From NCBI RefSeq assembly GCF_034702125.1, contig NW_026945676.1, positions 501,085-565,084 on the forward strand: a stretch of 64,000 nucleotides of DNA, read 5' to 3'. Source of the stretch: Engraulis encrasicolus. Lineage: Eukaryota; Chordata; Actinopteri; Clupeiformes; Engraulidae. Positions 12,288 to 25,524 of the stretch are shown here, piece after piece. The translations under genes and the position numbers were made by a program. Numbering within the stretch: position 1 is the stretch's first letter; each line of letters starts with the position of its first letter. Below the pieces are notes generated by a model, which worked only from the letters and a program-made list of their open reading frames with translations, was not told where the DNA came from and ran no database searches.

Positions 12288-13517
12288 GTGGGCTATGTGT
12301 TGGGAAATGTCAGGCCTATACACATTTCTACAATTCTTATAATGCTGTCTAAAGGTTTTTGTCATCAAATTCTGCTATATATTGGTTTTGATATTTTGTA
12401 CCTTTGTCCATATTACTGTAGGGGAGAGCGGGGTAAGTTGAGCCGCGGGTAAATTGGGCCACTCCCTATTTCATGAAAACTGTAAATAGATTTTTAACAT
12501 GTCACCACATTCTAAGGTGATGGAAATCATTTTCTAACACTTGTTAACCCTTTAACCCCTTAAGACGCGGCTTTATAAATTTGTTGTTACCAGTATGGTA
12601 ATGACCAAGTCGTGCTGCATTACTAAAAGGCCTGTGTTGTGTCATAGTGCTATGGTAGTAATGACTATTACAGCGTGCCACTGGAGGTACGGCAAGCATT
12701 AAGGGGCTACCGCATAACATGGGTCTAATGAATGAATGAACTCCATGAATTCCTCAATTGACTTGTTTTTGTCCCTTAGATGACTTAATTTATTTTTATG
12801 CATCATAACTTTTTGCGTGAAAACACTTTTTCGGTTACTACCCCTTTTATAGCATAACATGGGTCTAAATAGACCCGCATTCATTTCCTATGTAATTTCA
12901 TCACAAGCTTAATGTCTCTTAGCCATATTGAAAAAGGATTTTGATTCTTTTACTAAAAGTCCAACTTTTTATCATTTATGGAGTATTAACTCCCAACATC
13001 AATACTTATTTTAAATACTTGATAGTTATTCTTTGATATAGAAGTCATTTTATATAACTATAAACAAGACAAGACACTGTGACAAGACACTTTGAAATTT
13101 GGTATGATGTGAAGATTTTAAACAAATACGCCTTTATCACTTGACGGTGACAAAAAATGTAATAAGTGGCTCTGTCTTCACTTGGGTTAAAGTGAGTGGT
13201 ATACTCATGAACGCGCCTTTATGGGGGAAATCAAACCGAATGCCTAATTAACTTATTATATGCTACACAGGCAAGCCTAAATGAACACAGTACAAGCTTC
13301 AACCAAGGCTGTTTGGCTATATTATTTGAACAGTCGGCAACACACCGCGTTTTCGGCATATTGCGCATGAATAACTACAGGTCCTTATCTTTCATTTATT
13401 AAATCCCAACACGACCAATTGACTTGTATGCTGTTTTCCCCCATAATTCGGCTTAACGCACATGGGAAACGTCACGCCGTTCATGAGTCTTAGGGAAATC
13501 ACTGAACATCATTAACA

Positions 13518-13666
<149 letters not shown>

Positions 13667-13788
13667 GTGTGCACACACCCAATCACTGATATTATTTGAT
13701 TTGCAATACATTGGAGGAGGACGGGCACAGGGCTGACAGCGTGCGTGTGTCTGTGTGCATGTGTGTGTGTTTCTATTCTGTGTTATAG

Positions 13789-13956
13789 GGTGTTTGACAG
13801 CAGCCTGTCAGAGGAGAGTGTGCAGCAGATCTTCACTGCTCTCTCCAAGCAGGAGAGTGTGGGTGTAGTTGGGCTCTCTGTGAAGACCATCACCCTACAA
13901 ACGAGTGAGACACTTCTGCACTTCATCAACAGCACACAGACTGCAGATGCGGTTTG
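13789..13956 (+). CDS. NLR gene exon 3 (type E, 168 nt)
   Basis: Acceptor TTATAG at 13783-13788 and donor GTAAGAAA at 13957; phase 2 at both ends, 56 codons. The product begins WVFDSSLSEESVQQIFTALS and ends STQTADAVW. The second half (VKTITLQTSETLLHFINSTQ) matches exon E at 26751 ([20 protein letters not shown]), so this is an older member of the same exon type, preceding the two duplicated blocks. A GT-rich stretch sits just before the acceptor. The product is not a canonical LRR, but the length (2 x 84) and phase fit fish NLR 3' exons. Confidence 0.75.
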
Positions 13957-14131
13957 GTAAGAAACACTTCATATGCGTATCTGACTGATATATACACACC
14001 CTTATGTCCACATGATCAAAAACAGACACCCCCCCCACACACACACACACACACAAATTCAAGCTTTGTTTAGGTACTTCATATGGCACTTCTGACTGAT
14101 ACATGAACAACATTATGTCCACATGAGCAGA

Positions 14132-14238
14132 CACACACACACAAACTTGCGCACACACACACGCACACGCACACGCACACACGTGCACACACGCGCACAC
14201 ACGCGCACACACGCACACACACGCACACACACGCACAC

Positions 14239-14332
<94 letters not shown>
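14132..14332. repeat. (CA)n/(CG)-interrupted microsatellite
   Basis: About 200 bases of CA repeats with regular CGCACACA interruptions in the first half. A shorter CA run lies at 14034-14055. The array abuts the left end of the TA-flanked element that starts at 14340. Confidence 0.97.
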
Positions 14333-14334
<2 letters not shown>

Positions 14335-14339
14335 GCATA

Positions 14340-16336
14340 TGGGTAGATGACATGACGTGTAAATTTTGCTGTCGCAGGCTCTTAAAATTAAGTAAATCCA
14401 TGCTTTCAAAATTGCCAATGCTTTAAATGATTAAACTAATGTCGTTGTTGTGAAAAAGTAATGTGTAATAAATCCAGAGCTTAAATAAGTATACTTAATT
14501 TTGAGTCAAATGTCACATTTGTCCTATGGTGTGACTGAGGCCTGGTTCTCCATATTAAAACATTTTTAAATAAATAATCAAAGCTCAGTCATTTGTCTAA
14601 ACAACCCTGGCATGTTTTTCAAGGTGTCTATTTTAGCAAGTGGCAATGCTTAATTTTTTTCCTGTTTTTCTGAGACCGTATGGACTTATGAAACTTTGTC
14701 GCAGAAAACAATGTCCTGTGGTGTGACATCACATTTTTGGTTAATTCTGTGGATAATTATCTATTGTTGAAGCTTCAGCGGTACATAAATTGTGACTTTA
14801 GACCCTTAAGAAGCCAATGGCAAGGGTGGATTTTAGATTTTTCTCTCAGAGTTCTTCAGTCAATCAATTATGTTTTGCTACCACAAGATGTATTAGTTTT
14901 GTAGTCCTTTGGTGTGACAGCCATAAAATACATTTTGACAATAGTGTATATTTTTCATATTTTTTTCTTATGTAGATGTATGAAAATGCATCTTACTAAA
15001 GGTGAAATTGTATTTCAGTTGGCAACGACATGGCTTTAAATTAACTCAAAAGCTCAAAAGTCCTATGGTGTGATGGTAAAAGTCCTATGGTGTGATGGTA
15101 AAAGTCCTATGGTGTGACACTTTGGAGTATCACACCAAAGGACAAACAGGTCACACCAATGGACTAGATATTTGAGAAATAGCTTTTAAAACAACTGGTA
15201 GTACATATTTTTTTTGTTTTGTTGTTTGACTAGATAAATATTGTGTATTCAAATTACTTATTCCTTTATTGACCTTTGGAATTTATACTTTGATGCATTG
15301 TTGATGAATATTTGCTGTTGATTTTAGATACTGTCAAATGATATAAAATGTCATTAATGGTGCTTTGAAACCATAAAATATAACGATAACAGTGAAGGAA
15401 AGATCAGTGAGAGAGTATATAGAGGAGTATAGATGAATAAAGTATGCTGTGAGCTCAATATACAGCATAAATGTGCTGTCCAGCTTGAGAAACCAAACAG
15501 GCACTGGCCACTACACACTACAGGTTCAATGGTGTGACAGTCATAGCATACCTACAAAAGTGTGATGGTCATGCCAAGGTCACACTTCAGTATGAGTCTT
15601 ATGAGCTCTGCAGGTTACAGTCAATGACCGCATGGCTGTCATTAAGAGTTACGATAGGCTGATAATCGACGATTCAAAGACTTCTAAGTGTAAAGTGTAG
15701 GTCCATATTGACTACAACATTATATTATGATCAAAAGACAAAATAATCATGTTGATATATTTGTTTCTGGCTCAGTTTTGCATTTCTGTCCTTTAGCGTG
15801 ACATGAATGTCCTACGGTGTGACATGTTTTAAATGCTCAAATATTTGTTTGAGCTAAACAATATGTTTGATAAACACTGGATATTGCATTAGGGAAGAAC
15901 AAATTATTGTCCCTGAAAAGTTAGTATAAATTCGGACAATTTTGAACATTTAAAAGAAAGATATCCCTGTTTTTCCTCGAAGGTTTCTAATAATCTCACA
16001 TCTAATGGGAAAAAAAATACTTAAATGGTAATTTCTCATTAAATTAAGACTTTAAAAAATTGCAATAAATATGAAGAGTGTAACAATGTTCATAAAACTC
16101 CATCAAGCCATTTCTACATTACTTAATATATTTATTTCTTAACGTCAGACCAAAGGACATATTTTCAGCAAATTGCTTTATCAACGTAAATAAATAATCA
16201 ATGAATAGACCAACATTGTGACCACTTGGATTTTTTGAAAGATTAATTGCTGCACTACGTAGACATATACTTTTTTCCCTCATAAACAATGTTTTGTGAA
16301 AAAAATGTTTTTTGCTGCCTATCCGTCATCTACCCA
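14340..16336. mobile_element. Non-autonomous TA-flanked element with an iterated 15-bp motif
   Basis: A 12-bp TIR, TGGGTAGATGAC, appears at the left and as GTCATCTACCCA at the right, with TA on each side (14338-14339 and 16337-16338). The 1997-bp AT-rich interior has no ORF of note. It carries at least ten copies of GTCCTATGGTGTGAC with up to three changes: plus strand at 14521, 14713, 14904, 15060, 15082, 15104, 15788 and 15809; minus strand at 15129 and 15150. Partial copies lie near 15525, 15561 and 16147. The ends are clear. The family is not known to me, and no second copy is in the window. Confidence 0.75.
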
Positions 16337-16433
16337 TATAAAGATAGATGTTCTTCAATACCCACAGAGACAGCCAGGTCCCAGATGTTGTTGGTCTCCT
16401 CTGCTTCACCTGACTCTCTTCTCTCTTTGGCAG

Positions 16434-16514
16434 TGTCATGTTACCTGAGGGGGCTGATGGAGCTGAGAGTCTGTGTTCTGCTCTCGACATGAGAAGAGAA
16501 GAGGAACATCTCAG
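16434..16514 (+). CDS. NLR gene exon A, block 1 (81 nt)
   Basis: An 81-nt exon after TTTGGCAG and before the donor GTATTA. It encodes a peptide containing LPEGADGAESLCSAL, ending REEEHLR across the junction. Phase 2 at both ends. Exon A' at 34211 is nearly identical, and the 70 bases upstream of the acceptor are shared too. The donor GTATTA is weak. The array of CA repeats starting 24 bases downstream is also shared with A'. Confidence 0.7.
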
Positions 16515-16536
16515 GTATTACTCTTTCACCTCCTCA

Positions 16537-17151
<615 letters not shown>

Positions 17152-17235
17152 TAAATCTTGCAATAACACATTTAGCTAATGTGTATTTTGTGTGTTTTAA
17201 TGCATCATATACTCTTTCCCTCCTCTGTCTTTCAG

Positions 17236-17379
17236 GCTGGTAATTACTAACTATGGAGATTCATCCCCAGAGTCAGAAACCTCAGGCTTGGCACTAGCAG
17301 TTAAACTCCCAGAGATCTCTCACATCCTGCTGGAGGAAATCACCTGCAGGTTTCATCAGCTGAGACCTCTGGCAGAAAA
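17236..17379 (+). CDS. NLR gene exon B, block 1 (144 nt)
   Basis: Acceptor CTTTCAG (17229-17235), donor GTAGGA (17380), phase 2 at both ends, 48 codons. The product contains NYGDSSPESETSGLALAVKL followed by PEISHILLEE and ends LRPLAEK/N over the junction. Exon B' at 34526 differs at about 8 of 144 bases. No domain is recognised with confidence; the alternation of leucines fits the divergent C-terminal repeats of fish NLR genes. The acceptor has a good pyrimidine tract. Confidence 0.75.
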
Positions 17380-17414
17380 GTAGGAATCTAGACCATATAT
17401 CTGTGAAAGCAATG

Positions 17415-17554
<140 letters not shown>

Positions 17555-18943
17555 ACTCGCCTCCAAAAAAGTTGTTGCCTATCCATCTGTTTGGAATAAC
17601 AGCTAATAACCTGACTTTCAATTAATCACTTGGCTTCAGAAGTCACTCATATGAAAGCTACAACCCTCCTGAATGAAAATGTATGTACAAAAATAAATTT
17701 CATGCACCAAAGAAAGATTGACCCTTTATTGAACACAGACAGGGCAGATTTTCACAAGACAAAAGTTTTGTCACCTATCGAATATAATGTGAAAATGAGC
17801 AGATAAGTCACTTCAAAACACTTCAAATACGCAGATTGGGTGTCATACTTAATCACTGAATCACTCTCACCTCTCCAGAAAATCAACTTTGGCCTTAGGT
17901 GTATGTTTAGGGTCATTGTAATCATGGAAAGTAACGCAATGAAAATCAATGGAGTTCAATGAGAGATGGTGACATATTCGCTATTCATAGAGCAATACAT
18001 GTTTAACTTCATGATTTAATCAATGATAAAAGCCCTCAAACACCTGCAGCATGCATGCAGCTCCCCATAAGAGCTGTATCTGTACCATGTTTCACTTTAT
18101 GCACCATTTCTCTTTTTTCATATTCTTCATCTCCAACACCATATAGTTTTGATGCTATCAGTTCTAAAATGGTTGATCTTGGGATCTTGACTTCAGAGTA
18201 TGAGTCCCATTAGCCTTCATTTTTGTCAGAATTAGGCCTGACATATTCTTGGCTGGCTTTTTTGAGACAGGACAGTGGGAGAGACTTCTTTGGTGTTAAA
18301 GGTGAAGAATTTGAAAAAAATACATGGTGCCTAAAGTCAAACATGGGAGGGATACAGCTCTTATGTGGAGCTGCATGCATGCTGCTGGTGTGTGAGGGCT
18401 TTTATCATTGATTACATCATGAAGTTAAAAATGTATTGCTCTACGAATAGCAAATATGTCACCATCTCTCATTGAACTCCATTGATTTTCATTGTGTTGC
18501 TTTCCATGATTACAATGACCCTAAACATATACCTAAGGCCAAAGTTGATTTTCTGGAGAGGTGTGAGTGAATCCGTGATTAAGTATGACACCCGAGCGGC
18601 GTATTTGAAGTGTTTTGAAGTGACTTATCTGCTCATTTTCACATTATGTTCGATAGGTGACAAAACTTTTGTCTTGTCAAAATCTGCCCTGTCTGTGTTC
18701 ATTAAAGGGGCATTCCACCGGTGGAGACATGAATATGTTACTGAAAGTGGGTCATATTTATAGTAGAATAGTAACATACATTTCTAATTTGGTGCCTTCT
18801 TGGACAAGAAAAGGCAGAAAATGACTTTTTAGTGCTTGTGGATTTGTGACAACAATCCCCATAATGCACTGCGATGCTCAAGTTCCACAGGCCACACCCA
18901 GTTATTTGGGACTCTATGCATCATCCCTCCCTCAGCTTGCAGG

Positions 18944-19150
18944 CAGTGTTGCCAGATTGGACTGTTTCCCGCCCAATTGGGCTGCTTAGGATGGTCGTGT
19001 GCGGGTAAAAATGGCATTTAGCAGAAAAACCTGCCCAATTCTATTGATTTCTATGGCTAAAATTGGGCGGGTTTTTCTGGATTTTGAGCTTCTAGGCTGG
19101 TTTTGAGCATTTTTTGGGCTGGAAATCATCAGCCTCATCTGGCAAGCCTG
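18944..19150. mobile_element. hAT MITE, copy a
   Basis: A 207-bp element, CAGTGTTGCCAGATTGG to CATCTGGCAAGCCTG, flanked by the perfect 8-bp duplication CTTGCAGG (18936-18943 and 19151-19158). The same family lies in inverse orientation at 19910. Confidence 0.85.
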
Positions 19151-19180
19151 CTTGCAGGTGCATCACAGTGGGACAGACAT

Positions 19181-19888
19181 CACTGGAAAGGAGAAGCTGG
19201 AGCACACTGCAGCTTAGTTTTCAAGACTTTATTTTGTGCACACACGCGACCAACGTTTCTGTGTTGCTACACCTTCTTCAGAGTCAAATGATAGCAAGAG
19301 AGAGACACACATTTCAAGACTTGACATTCACAGGTGATCCTACTTGGTTTGGCTAAATTGGTCTGATCTCATTGCAGGTAATTGACCCCACCCCCCAACA
19401 CCAGGACAAAATTGTAGACAATTAGACAGCTTGCCAACTTCCCAAAACAAAATAAAAAAGTGAAAAAAACAATACACAAAGAACATTGTCAATAAAACCA
19501 CAGCTACAATTATTACAAGACCACAGCCACGATGCTGGAACAATTTGTTACAGAGAGCAAGACATATTGTGTTCCTCATTTATGCCCTGAGGCTCCACTG
19601 AATTTAGAGTATGAATCCAAAATGCCTTTCTACGAAGCCTCTCTGTCTAATTGTCTGCAATCTTGTCCTGGTGTTGGGGGGTGGGGTCAATTACCTGCAA
19701 TGAGATGAGACCAATTTAGCCAAACCAAGTGGGATCACCTGTGAATGTCAAGTCTTGAAATGTGTGTCTCTCTCTTGCTATCATTTCACTCTGAAGAAGG
19801 TGTAGCAACACCGAAACGTTGGTCGGGTGTGTGCAAAAAATAAAGTCTTGAAAACTAAGCTGCAGTGTGGTCCAGCTTCTCCTTTCCA
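19181..19888. repeat. Foldback repeat between two hAT MITEs
   Basis: Arms at about 19181-19423 and 19655-19888 are inverted copies (TGGAAAGGAGAAGCTGGA and complement). They enclose an unrelated 230-base loop. Both arms carry a GTGTTGCTACACCTTCTTC-type block, seen widely near fish transposons. No coding sequence. Confidence 0.75.
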
Positions 19889-19909
19889 GCTATGCCAGTG
19901 ACTTACTGG

Positions 19910-20107
19910 CAGTGTTGCCAGATGAGGCTGATGATTTCCAGCCCAAAAAATGCTCAAAACCCACCTGGAAGCACTAAATCCCGCCCAATTCTATTGATGT
20001 CGATGGGAAAGATTGGGCGAGTTTTCCTGTAAAATGCCATTTTTACCCGCAGACGGCTATCTCAAGCAGCCCAATTGGGTGGGAAACAGCCCAATCTGGC
20101 AACACTG
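19910..20107. mobile_element. hAT MITE, copy b (inverse of copy a)
   Basis: A 198-bp element, CAGTGTTGCCAGATGAGG to CCAATCTGGCAACACTG, flanked by CTTACTGG (19902-19909) and CTTACCGG (20108-20115), 7 of 8 identical. It is an independent insertion of the same family as copy a, because the target duplications differ. Confidence 0.85.
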
Positions 20108-20638
20108 CTTACCGGAGCCTCAATGCCAAAAGCACTGGGACACTGATCTGTGATAGGTCTGTTAGAGCATTAGGTCCAACCCCCTATGGGCGGGGTTGAA
20201 AAGGTGGGAAAAAGGCTTGTAGTCTCAACAGAAATCCACCTCTCTTACACTTCCTATGTCGATGATGCAAAATGACCATTTTTACATCATTGACATAGGA
20301 AGTGTTAAGAGATGAATGCAGGTTTCTCCTATCTCAGGGGGAATTGAGAGATTTTTGCAAGACCATTCAAAAGTATGACTGGGTGTCTAGCAATGGAAAG
20401 CCTAATGCAAAATGGGTGGAGTGTCCCTTTAAAGGGTCAATCTTTATTTGGTGCATGAAATGTATTTTTGTACATTCATTTTCATTCGAGAGGGTTGTAG
20501 CTTTCATATGAATGACTTCTGAAGCCAAGTGATTAATTGAAAGTCAGGTTATTAGCTGTTATTCCAAACAGATGGATAGGCGACAACTCTTTTGGAGGCA
20601 AGTGTATGTGTGTGTGCGTGCGTGCGTGTGTGTGTGTG

Positions 20639-20695
20639 TAAACCACAGAAGTCAAGAGTATGATGAGCATGTGGATGGTCTGATGGCGTACCTCC

Positions 20696-20699
<4 letters not shown>
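20639..20699 (+). pseudogene. Truncated pseudo-exon C, block 1
   Basis: About 60 bases nearly identical to the beginning of exon C (GATGAGCATGTGGATGGTC and neighbours), but without the CAG acceptor and cut off by a GT array after ACCTCCCCTGT. The true exon follows 280 bases later. A similar fragment precedes exon C' (35181), so this partial duplication predates the block duplication. Confidence 0.75.
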
Positions 20700-20953
<254 letters not shown>

Positions 20954-20975
20954 TGTGTGTTTGTTTAACCTGCAG

Positions 20976-21134
20976 CAGTCCAGAGTATGATGAGCATGTG
21001 GATGGTCTGATGGCGCACGTGTCTTCTCTGCCTGATCTGAAATCGGTGTGGCTTGGTGCAGGCTGCCTGACTGAGTTCTGGGCAAACAAGATCTTGTCCC
21101 TTATACAAACCTGCCCCCATTTAGATGAAGTACA
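20976..21134 (+). CDS. NLR gene exon C, block 1 (159 nt)
   Basis: Acceptor ACCTGCAG (ending 20975), donor GTAAGT (21135), phase 2, 53 codons. The product includes SPEYDEHVDGLMAHVSSLPD, then GAGCLTEFWANKILSLIQTC and PHLDEV. The alternating hydrophobic pattern fits a divergent LRR-like C-terminal repeat. Exon C' at 35382 differs at about 13 of 159 bases, mostly third positions or conservative, and both stay open. Confidence 0.8.
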
Positions 21135-21194
21135 GTAAGTACCATGAGACCATGTCATGGAAATGTGTTACACAGTAAAGTGTATGCAGTACAG

Positions 21195-21337
<143 letters not shown>

Positions 21338-21389
21338 TGTTTCCAGAGTGTATCGTGTGAGAGTCTGACTGTCTGGTTGTGCCTGCTAG

Positions 21390-21506
21390 GTTTCGGGCTG
21401 ACATCATGGGTCCAAAAGGATTTGAATCTGGTTTGCTCCTGGAGGAGGGAATCCACTTACTGCAGGAGGCACAGCTGCCCCCAGGACGCACCATCACACT
21501 TACAGG
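21390..21506 (+). CDS. NLR gene exon D, block 1 (117 nt)
   Basis: Acceptor TGCCTGCTAG (ending 21389), donor GTAACT (21507), phase 2, 39 codons. The product runs FRADIMGPKGFESGLLLEEG, then IHLLQEAQLP and PGRTITLTG. Exon D' at 40584 is one codon longer but otherwise near identical. Downstream intron sequence to 21637 is also shared with block 2. Confidence 0.8.
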
Positions 21507-22893
21507 GTAACTCTACTAACCTGATCAATACTGAAGAATCTTTATCACTCTACAATATGTTCTCTACGTGTTTCTGCCACACGTGACTGGGGCATGGAAG
21601 CATCAACTCTGACAGCACTGATCACTTTATTGATGTAGCCCTGTGAGAATTTGCTATCCTTACATAATAAATAATTGGTACGATAAATACTTTCAATAAA
21701 TACTGTTCATAATTAGAATAAGTAAGTTCTAGTTAAAAAGATTAAAATATTAAGAGCTTTGATAATGAGAGTTTATTACATTGGGTGTGTGGTGACGTCA
21801 TGTTTAAAACGAGGATGTAATGTAATATGCATTGAGTTTCTTGAATGTATATTTTTCTTTGCTTTACTATTATTTTCTGAAGGGTTTAAATGTCTGAAAG
21901 ATGTTTATATTAATGTCAGAGAAGTTTCTAAAGATGCATAATATTTCGTTATGTCTTAACTTCTGTAACCAATCAGAAGCTAGAGAGTTGAGAGGTCGCA
22001 GGAATTGTAGTAGTTGAGACTTGGAGAAGAAGGAGAGAACGGAGAAACTGATGTGTGCGTGTGAAGCTGGATTCCGTGAAGATAAGTTAAAATAGAAATG
22101 TGTAACTCATGTATTTCTGACCAGTAGACATAGTAGTAACAGAAGTGAACAACGAGTGAGCTTATTTCGTTGCTACAATGACTTTGGGACTGTTTAAGAA
22201 GCTTTCATTGTGAGTTAGCCATGTCGTGTGCTTTCGAAAACGGACATTTTGCCAGTCCGGAGAACAAGTTTTGTCGCGTGAGGAGCCAGAGGACATTATC
22301 TAATCCACGGGAGAAGTTTACAGCCGTCGAGGACATCGTTTGGAGACAAGGTGTCGAGGTGTGGTGCAACACGCGTTGTGCATGCATGCAGCTCGTGGAC
22401 GCTGCGCTGCGTGTGCTTGCTGGAGCAAGGAACCTTTTCTCTCATACACCATCACGTGTCGTTTGCCGTCCACTCTTAGCGCGTTCAGGCCAACTGAGAA
22501 CCGTGCTGGAGCCCGTGGAGCACCTAATCGTGAACCGGCTGTCGTGTTCACGCCACAGATATTTGCGTTCGCGAACCGGAAAGTTGGTTCACAATGCGAA
22601 CCGCAAAATACTAGGTTTTCCTCCGCGAACCGTGACGCAGCGTGGCCGTCAGCAGGTTCATCCGGGTAACACAGTCATGTGTGGAAAAAGTTCAGAGCCC
22701 GGTATGAACACGGGCGGTTCGCAGATAAGCACTTTAGTGCCGAACGTAACTGGTGCGGGCACCAGCTCCGACTCCGTTCTGGTCGCCCTGAAAGTAATTC
22801 TACGCACTCAAGCATCTCTACTTCTTCTAAGCGCTGACTTTGGGGTATTTTACTAATAGTTTGCCGGTTTAAGTTTCCTTTTGGTATTTTCTA

Positions 22894-23089
22894 TAGAGGT
22901 GCTCCGATCACCATTTTTTGGCCCGATCACCGATACCGATCACCAAAAATCTTTATCTGCCGATTACCGATCATTGCCGATCACAAAAATGATTTCCTAT
23001 TTTTTTAATAGCCTATTAATTATCCTTATTGAATACCATTTCTGCCCATAAACCAATCAATCTTAATTTGCACATGTCTATTATTAGGC

Positions 23090-23149
<60 letters not shown>

Positions 23150-23887
23150 CTTTCAGACTAGTGTTGGTAATACAGTCTACAGTATTAATCAATGTATAAG
23201 TTATTGCATAGAATAACTAAACTATTTAAGATTGAATTGAAACTGAAACATTACATCAAATAGTCTTCCACATACGAGAAAAAACAACCTGTCGCTTTAA
23301 ATGAGCAGCCTCGTGAGCAGAGCCCCTCCCCTCTCTGTCACCGTCCACAGTTGCAGTGCTCCACTACCGTTCTGAATCTCTCTCTCAAGTTTTAACCACA
23401 TCTGTCGCCGTTTGGTTTTTCAGCGACTATCAAACTAATCGACTGACTGCCAATTACAACTTTGAAAACAATAATTGACATGTTTGTGCTGACAACGTGA
23501 AGTTGTCACGTGCTGACCGAGGCAACTACACAGGTTATAATGTAAAATGGCTCACTGGCGTGTACTCAATCGCAAATTACACTGTCAGGTAAACGGCGCA
23601 TGGATCGGAAAATCAGATCATTGTTGATGCAGATATGGTTATGAATGGTGGAAATGAAGGGGGGAATGGCGAAAAGTTATAGACAAGCAAAGATGCCTTC
23701 TTTTGGTGCAGTTGCAGCTGTGCAGAGCCAGCGCCTACATGCAGCGCCAGGTGTAAAGGCAAATGGTTGCGTGAGGAATTCTCTCGATCGGTTTTTTGAT
23801 CGGCATGTTTTTCCGATCACCGATCAGGCTATTTTTGGCCATTATCGGCCGGTCATGATCGGCAGCCGAGCAATCGGAGCACCTCTA
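22894..23887. mobile_element. Non-autonomous hAT element in the LTR
   Basis: Ends TAGAGGTGCTCCGATCA and AATCGGAGCACCTCTA, flanked by the perfect 8-bp duplication ATTTTCTA (22886-22893 and 23888-23895). 994 bp. Subterminal CCGATCACCGAT repeats cluster at both ends, likely transposase-binding sites. An (ATT)n array lies at 23090-23149. No transposase frame is present. Confidence 0.92.
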
Positions 23888-24067
23888 ATTTTCTATTTTC
23901 ATAAGAGTATTACTGAGTATTTTCAAGTGTATTACTGTGAAGGTATTTGAATGTGATATTTCTTGGTTTGAATAACTGAAAGGTATATTGGTTTAAATAG
24001 GAACTAAGGAATATATCTAAGGTTGATTTAAGGCTATACCCAAGGGGTATAGGATATTTTAAAGAGT

Positions 24068-24844
24068 CGCTCAGTCACAACATCAACCTCAAGATAGGCT
24101 CCACCATCGTGACCCCAAACAAAGTCGCCAAAAACCTTGGCGTCATGATTGATGATGACCTGTCATGCTCCAACTACATCAACTCGGTCACCCGGACCTG
24201 TCGACTCCAGATGTCCAACGTACGGAATATCAGACCTGTGCTGACACAATATTCTACACAACGACTGGTCCAGGCCACGGTCCTGTCCCGCGTTGACTAC
24301 TGCAACTCACTCATGACAGGTCTACCTGCTTGTGCGCTAAAGCCTCTGCAGATGATCCAGAATACGGCGGCACGGTTGATATTCAATCAACCCAAAAGGA
24401 CCCATGTTACTCCTCTATTTATTGAGTTGCACTGGTTACCGATCGCCGCCCGGATCAAGCACAAGGCATTGACCCTTGCCTACAAAACCATCACAGGAAC
24501 GGCCCCAGCTTATCTGAAGGACCTACTAACGCCTTATGTTACTGGACGAGAACTGCGCTCATCCAGCACAAGCCGCCTGGCTCTGCCATCCAGTCGCTCT
24601 AGGTACTCCCAGTCAAGATTGTTCTCCGTTGTGGTACCCAAGTGGTGGAACAGTCTCCCAGAGGCAGCAAGACTAAGCACATCTCTTGCAGCCTTCAAGA
24701 AACAACTAAAGACATTCCTCTTTCGAGAGAATCTACTAGACTAATGCTTGAACTGGCCTTGCCCCAGGGCAGACTCCTGACATGATGTTTAGTTTAGTTT
24801 AGTTTAGTTTAGTTTAGTTTAGTTTAGTTTAGTTTAGTTTAGTT

Positions 24845-24926
<82 letters not shown>

Positions 24927-25127
24927 TTGTGTGTGTGTGTACTCGTTATTTACTCTTTATGATAAAAAAAAAAAAAAACTAACCCTCTTTGCAACTGCAC
25001 TTGTTGTTCTGTATATCTCCTGTGCACTTTATTTGCTTGTGATGTTGGCTTGATTATGTCCTCTTTTGAAAGTCGCTTTGGTTATAAAGCGTCTGCCAAA
25101 TGCAATGTAATATAATGTAATGTAATT
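24068..25127 (+). mobile_element. 5'-truncated L2-type LINE
   Basis: An open frame at 24109-24744 encodes the C-terminal part of an L2/CR1 reverse transcriptase. Diagnostic blocks are NLGVMIDDDLSCSNYI, SRVDYCNSLMTGLP, LQMIQNTAARLI, ELHWLPIAARIKHKALTLAY and PKWWNSLPEAA...FKKQLKTFLF. The 3' end has the conserved L2 tail GTCGCTTTGG...AAGCGTCTGCCAAATG followed by TGTAA-type repeats. Between the stop and the tail sit an (AGTTT)n array (24786-24850) and a GT array (24851-24940). Strand, domain order and tail all agree. The upstream RT and endonuclease are missing. Confidence 0.9.
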
Positions 25128-25524
25128 TTAAGTTTATAGCCAAGAGAGTGAACTATTTACAATTTACAACTTAACTGATTTATGTATGTGTGTGTTTTAT
25201 GTGTGAATTTAAAGTAAAGTAACATTTATTTTAAAACTGACTGATTACTTATTATAACCAAAGGTATAACCTAATAACCTATTAGTTATAAAGGACCTAG
25301 GGTAGCTAAACCCCTGTGTAATTCCCTGTAAGGAGCAAAGGGGCGCTACATAAAATTGGAGGCACTGCGCTGGGATTAGGTAGGTTTTATTTTGTGCATT
25401 TAGTGTTAAGTAGGTTACATTAAAGGTGCACTAGGTAAAATACTTGACCCTTTAAAAATTTGCATTTTACATTCTTATCAGTTTCTTATTACTGCATTAA
25501 TAGCTTTTTACTATATTACGTCAG

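Larger units (their letters stand above)
18706..20428. mobile_element. TTAA-flanked DNA element inside the Tc1 palindrome
   Basis: A TIR of about 14 bp: AGGGGCATTCCACC at the left and GGTGGAGTGTCCCT at the right. TTAA duplicates at 18702-18705 and 20429-20432. The intact host arm on the other side of the palindrome shows the sequence without the insertion. TTAA targets are typical of piggyBac and Kolobok. There is no transposase frame. It carries a hairpin at about 20240-20320 (ACACTTCCTATGTC and complement) and further insertions. Confidence 0.8.
21634..25350 (+). mobile_element. LTR of a Ty3/gypsy-type retrotransposon, with nested insertions
   Basis: Starts TGTAGCCCTGTGAG and ends GGGGCGCTACA, an inverted TGTAGC/GCTACA pair typical of LTR ends. 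It is followed by TTGGAGGCACTGCGCTGGG, a plausible primer-binding site, and then a gag remnant. The LTR is split by a hAT element (22894-23887) and an L2 LINE fragment (about 24068-25127). Its 22500-22800 portion matches the repeat at 59400-60150. The 3' half of the retroelement is missing. Block 2 lacks the insertion at the corresponding intron site (40829). Confidence 0.65.

Noticed and set aside
18482..18763. Host gene encoding a 93-residue hydrophobic protein
   Set aside because: It is an out-of-frame reading of decayed Tc1 transposase; an inverted copy with the same reading is at 17752-17949.
18944..20107. One large hAT element with inverted ends
   Set aside because: Each end segment is a complete short MITE with its own 8-bp duplication, so two separate insertions explain it better.
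22221..22856. 211-codon ORF as a host gene
   Set aside because: It lies within the putative LTR, overlaps a 109-codon ORF in another frame and has no recognisable domain.
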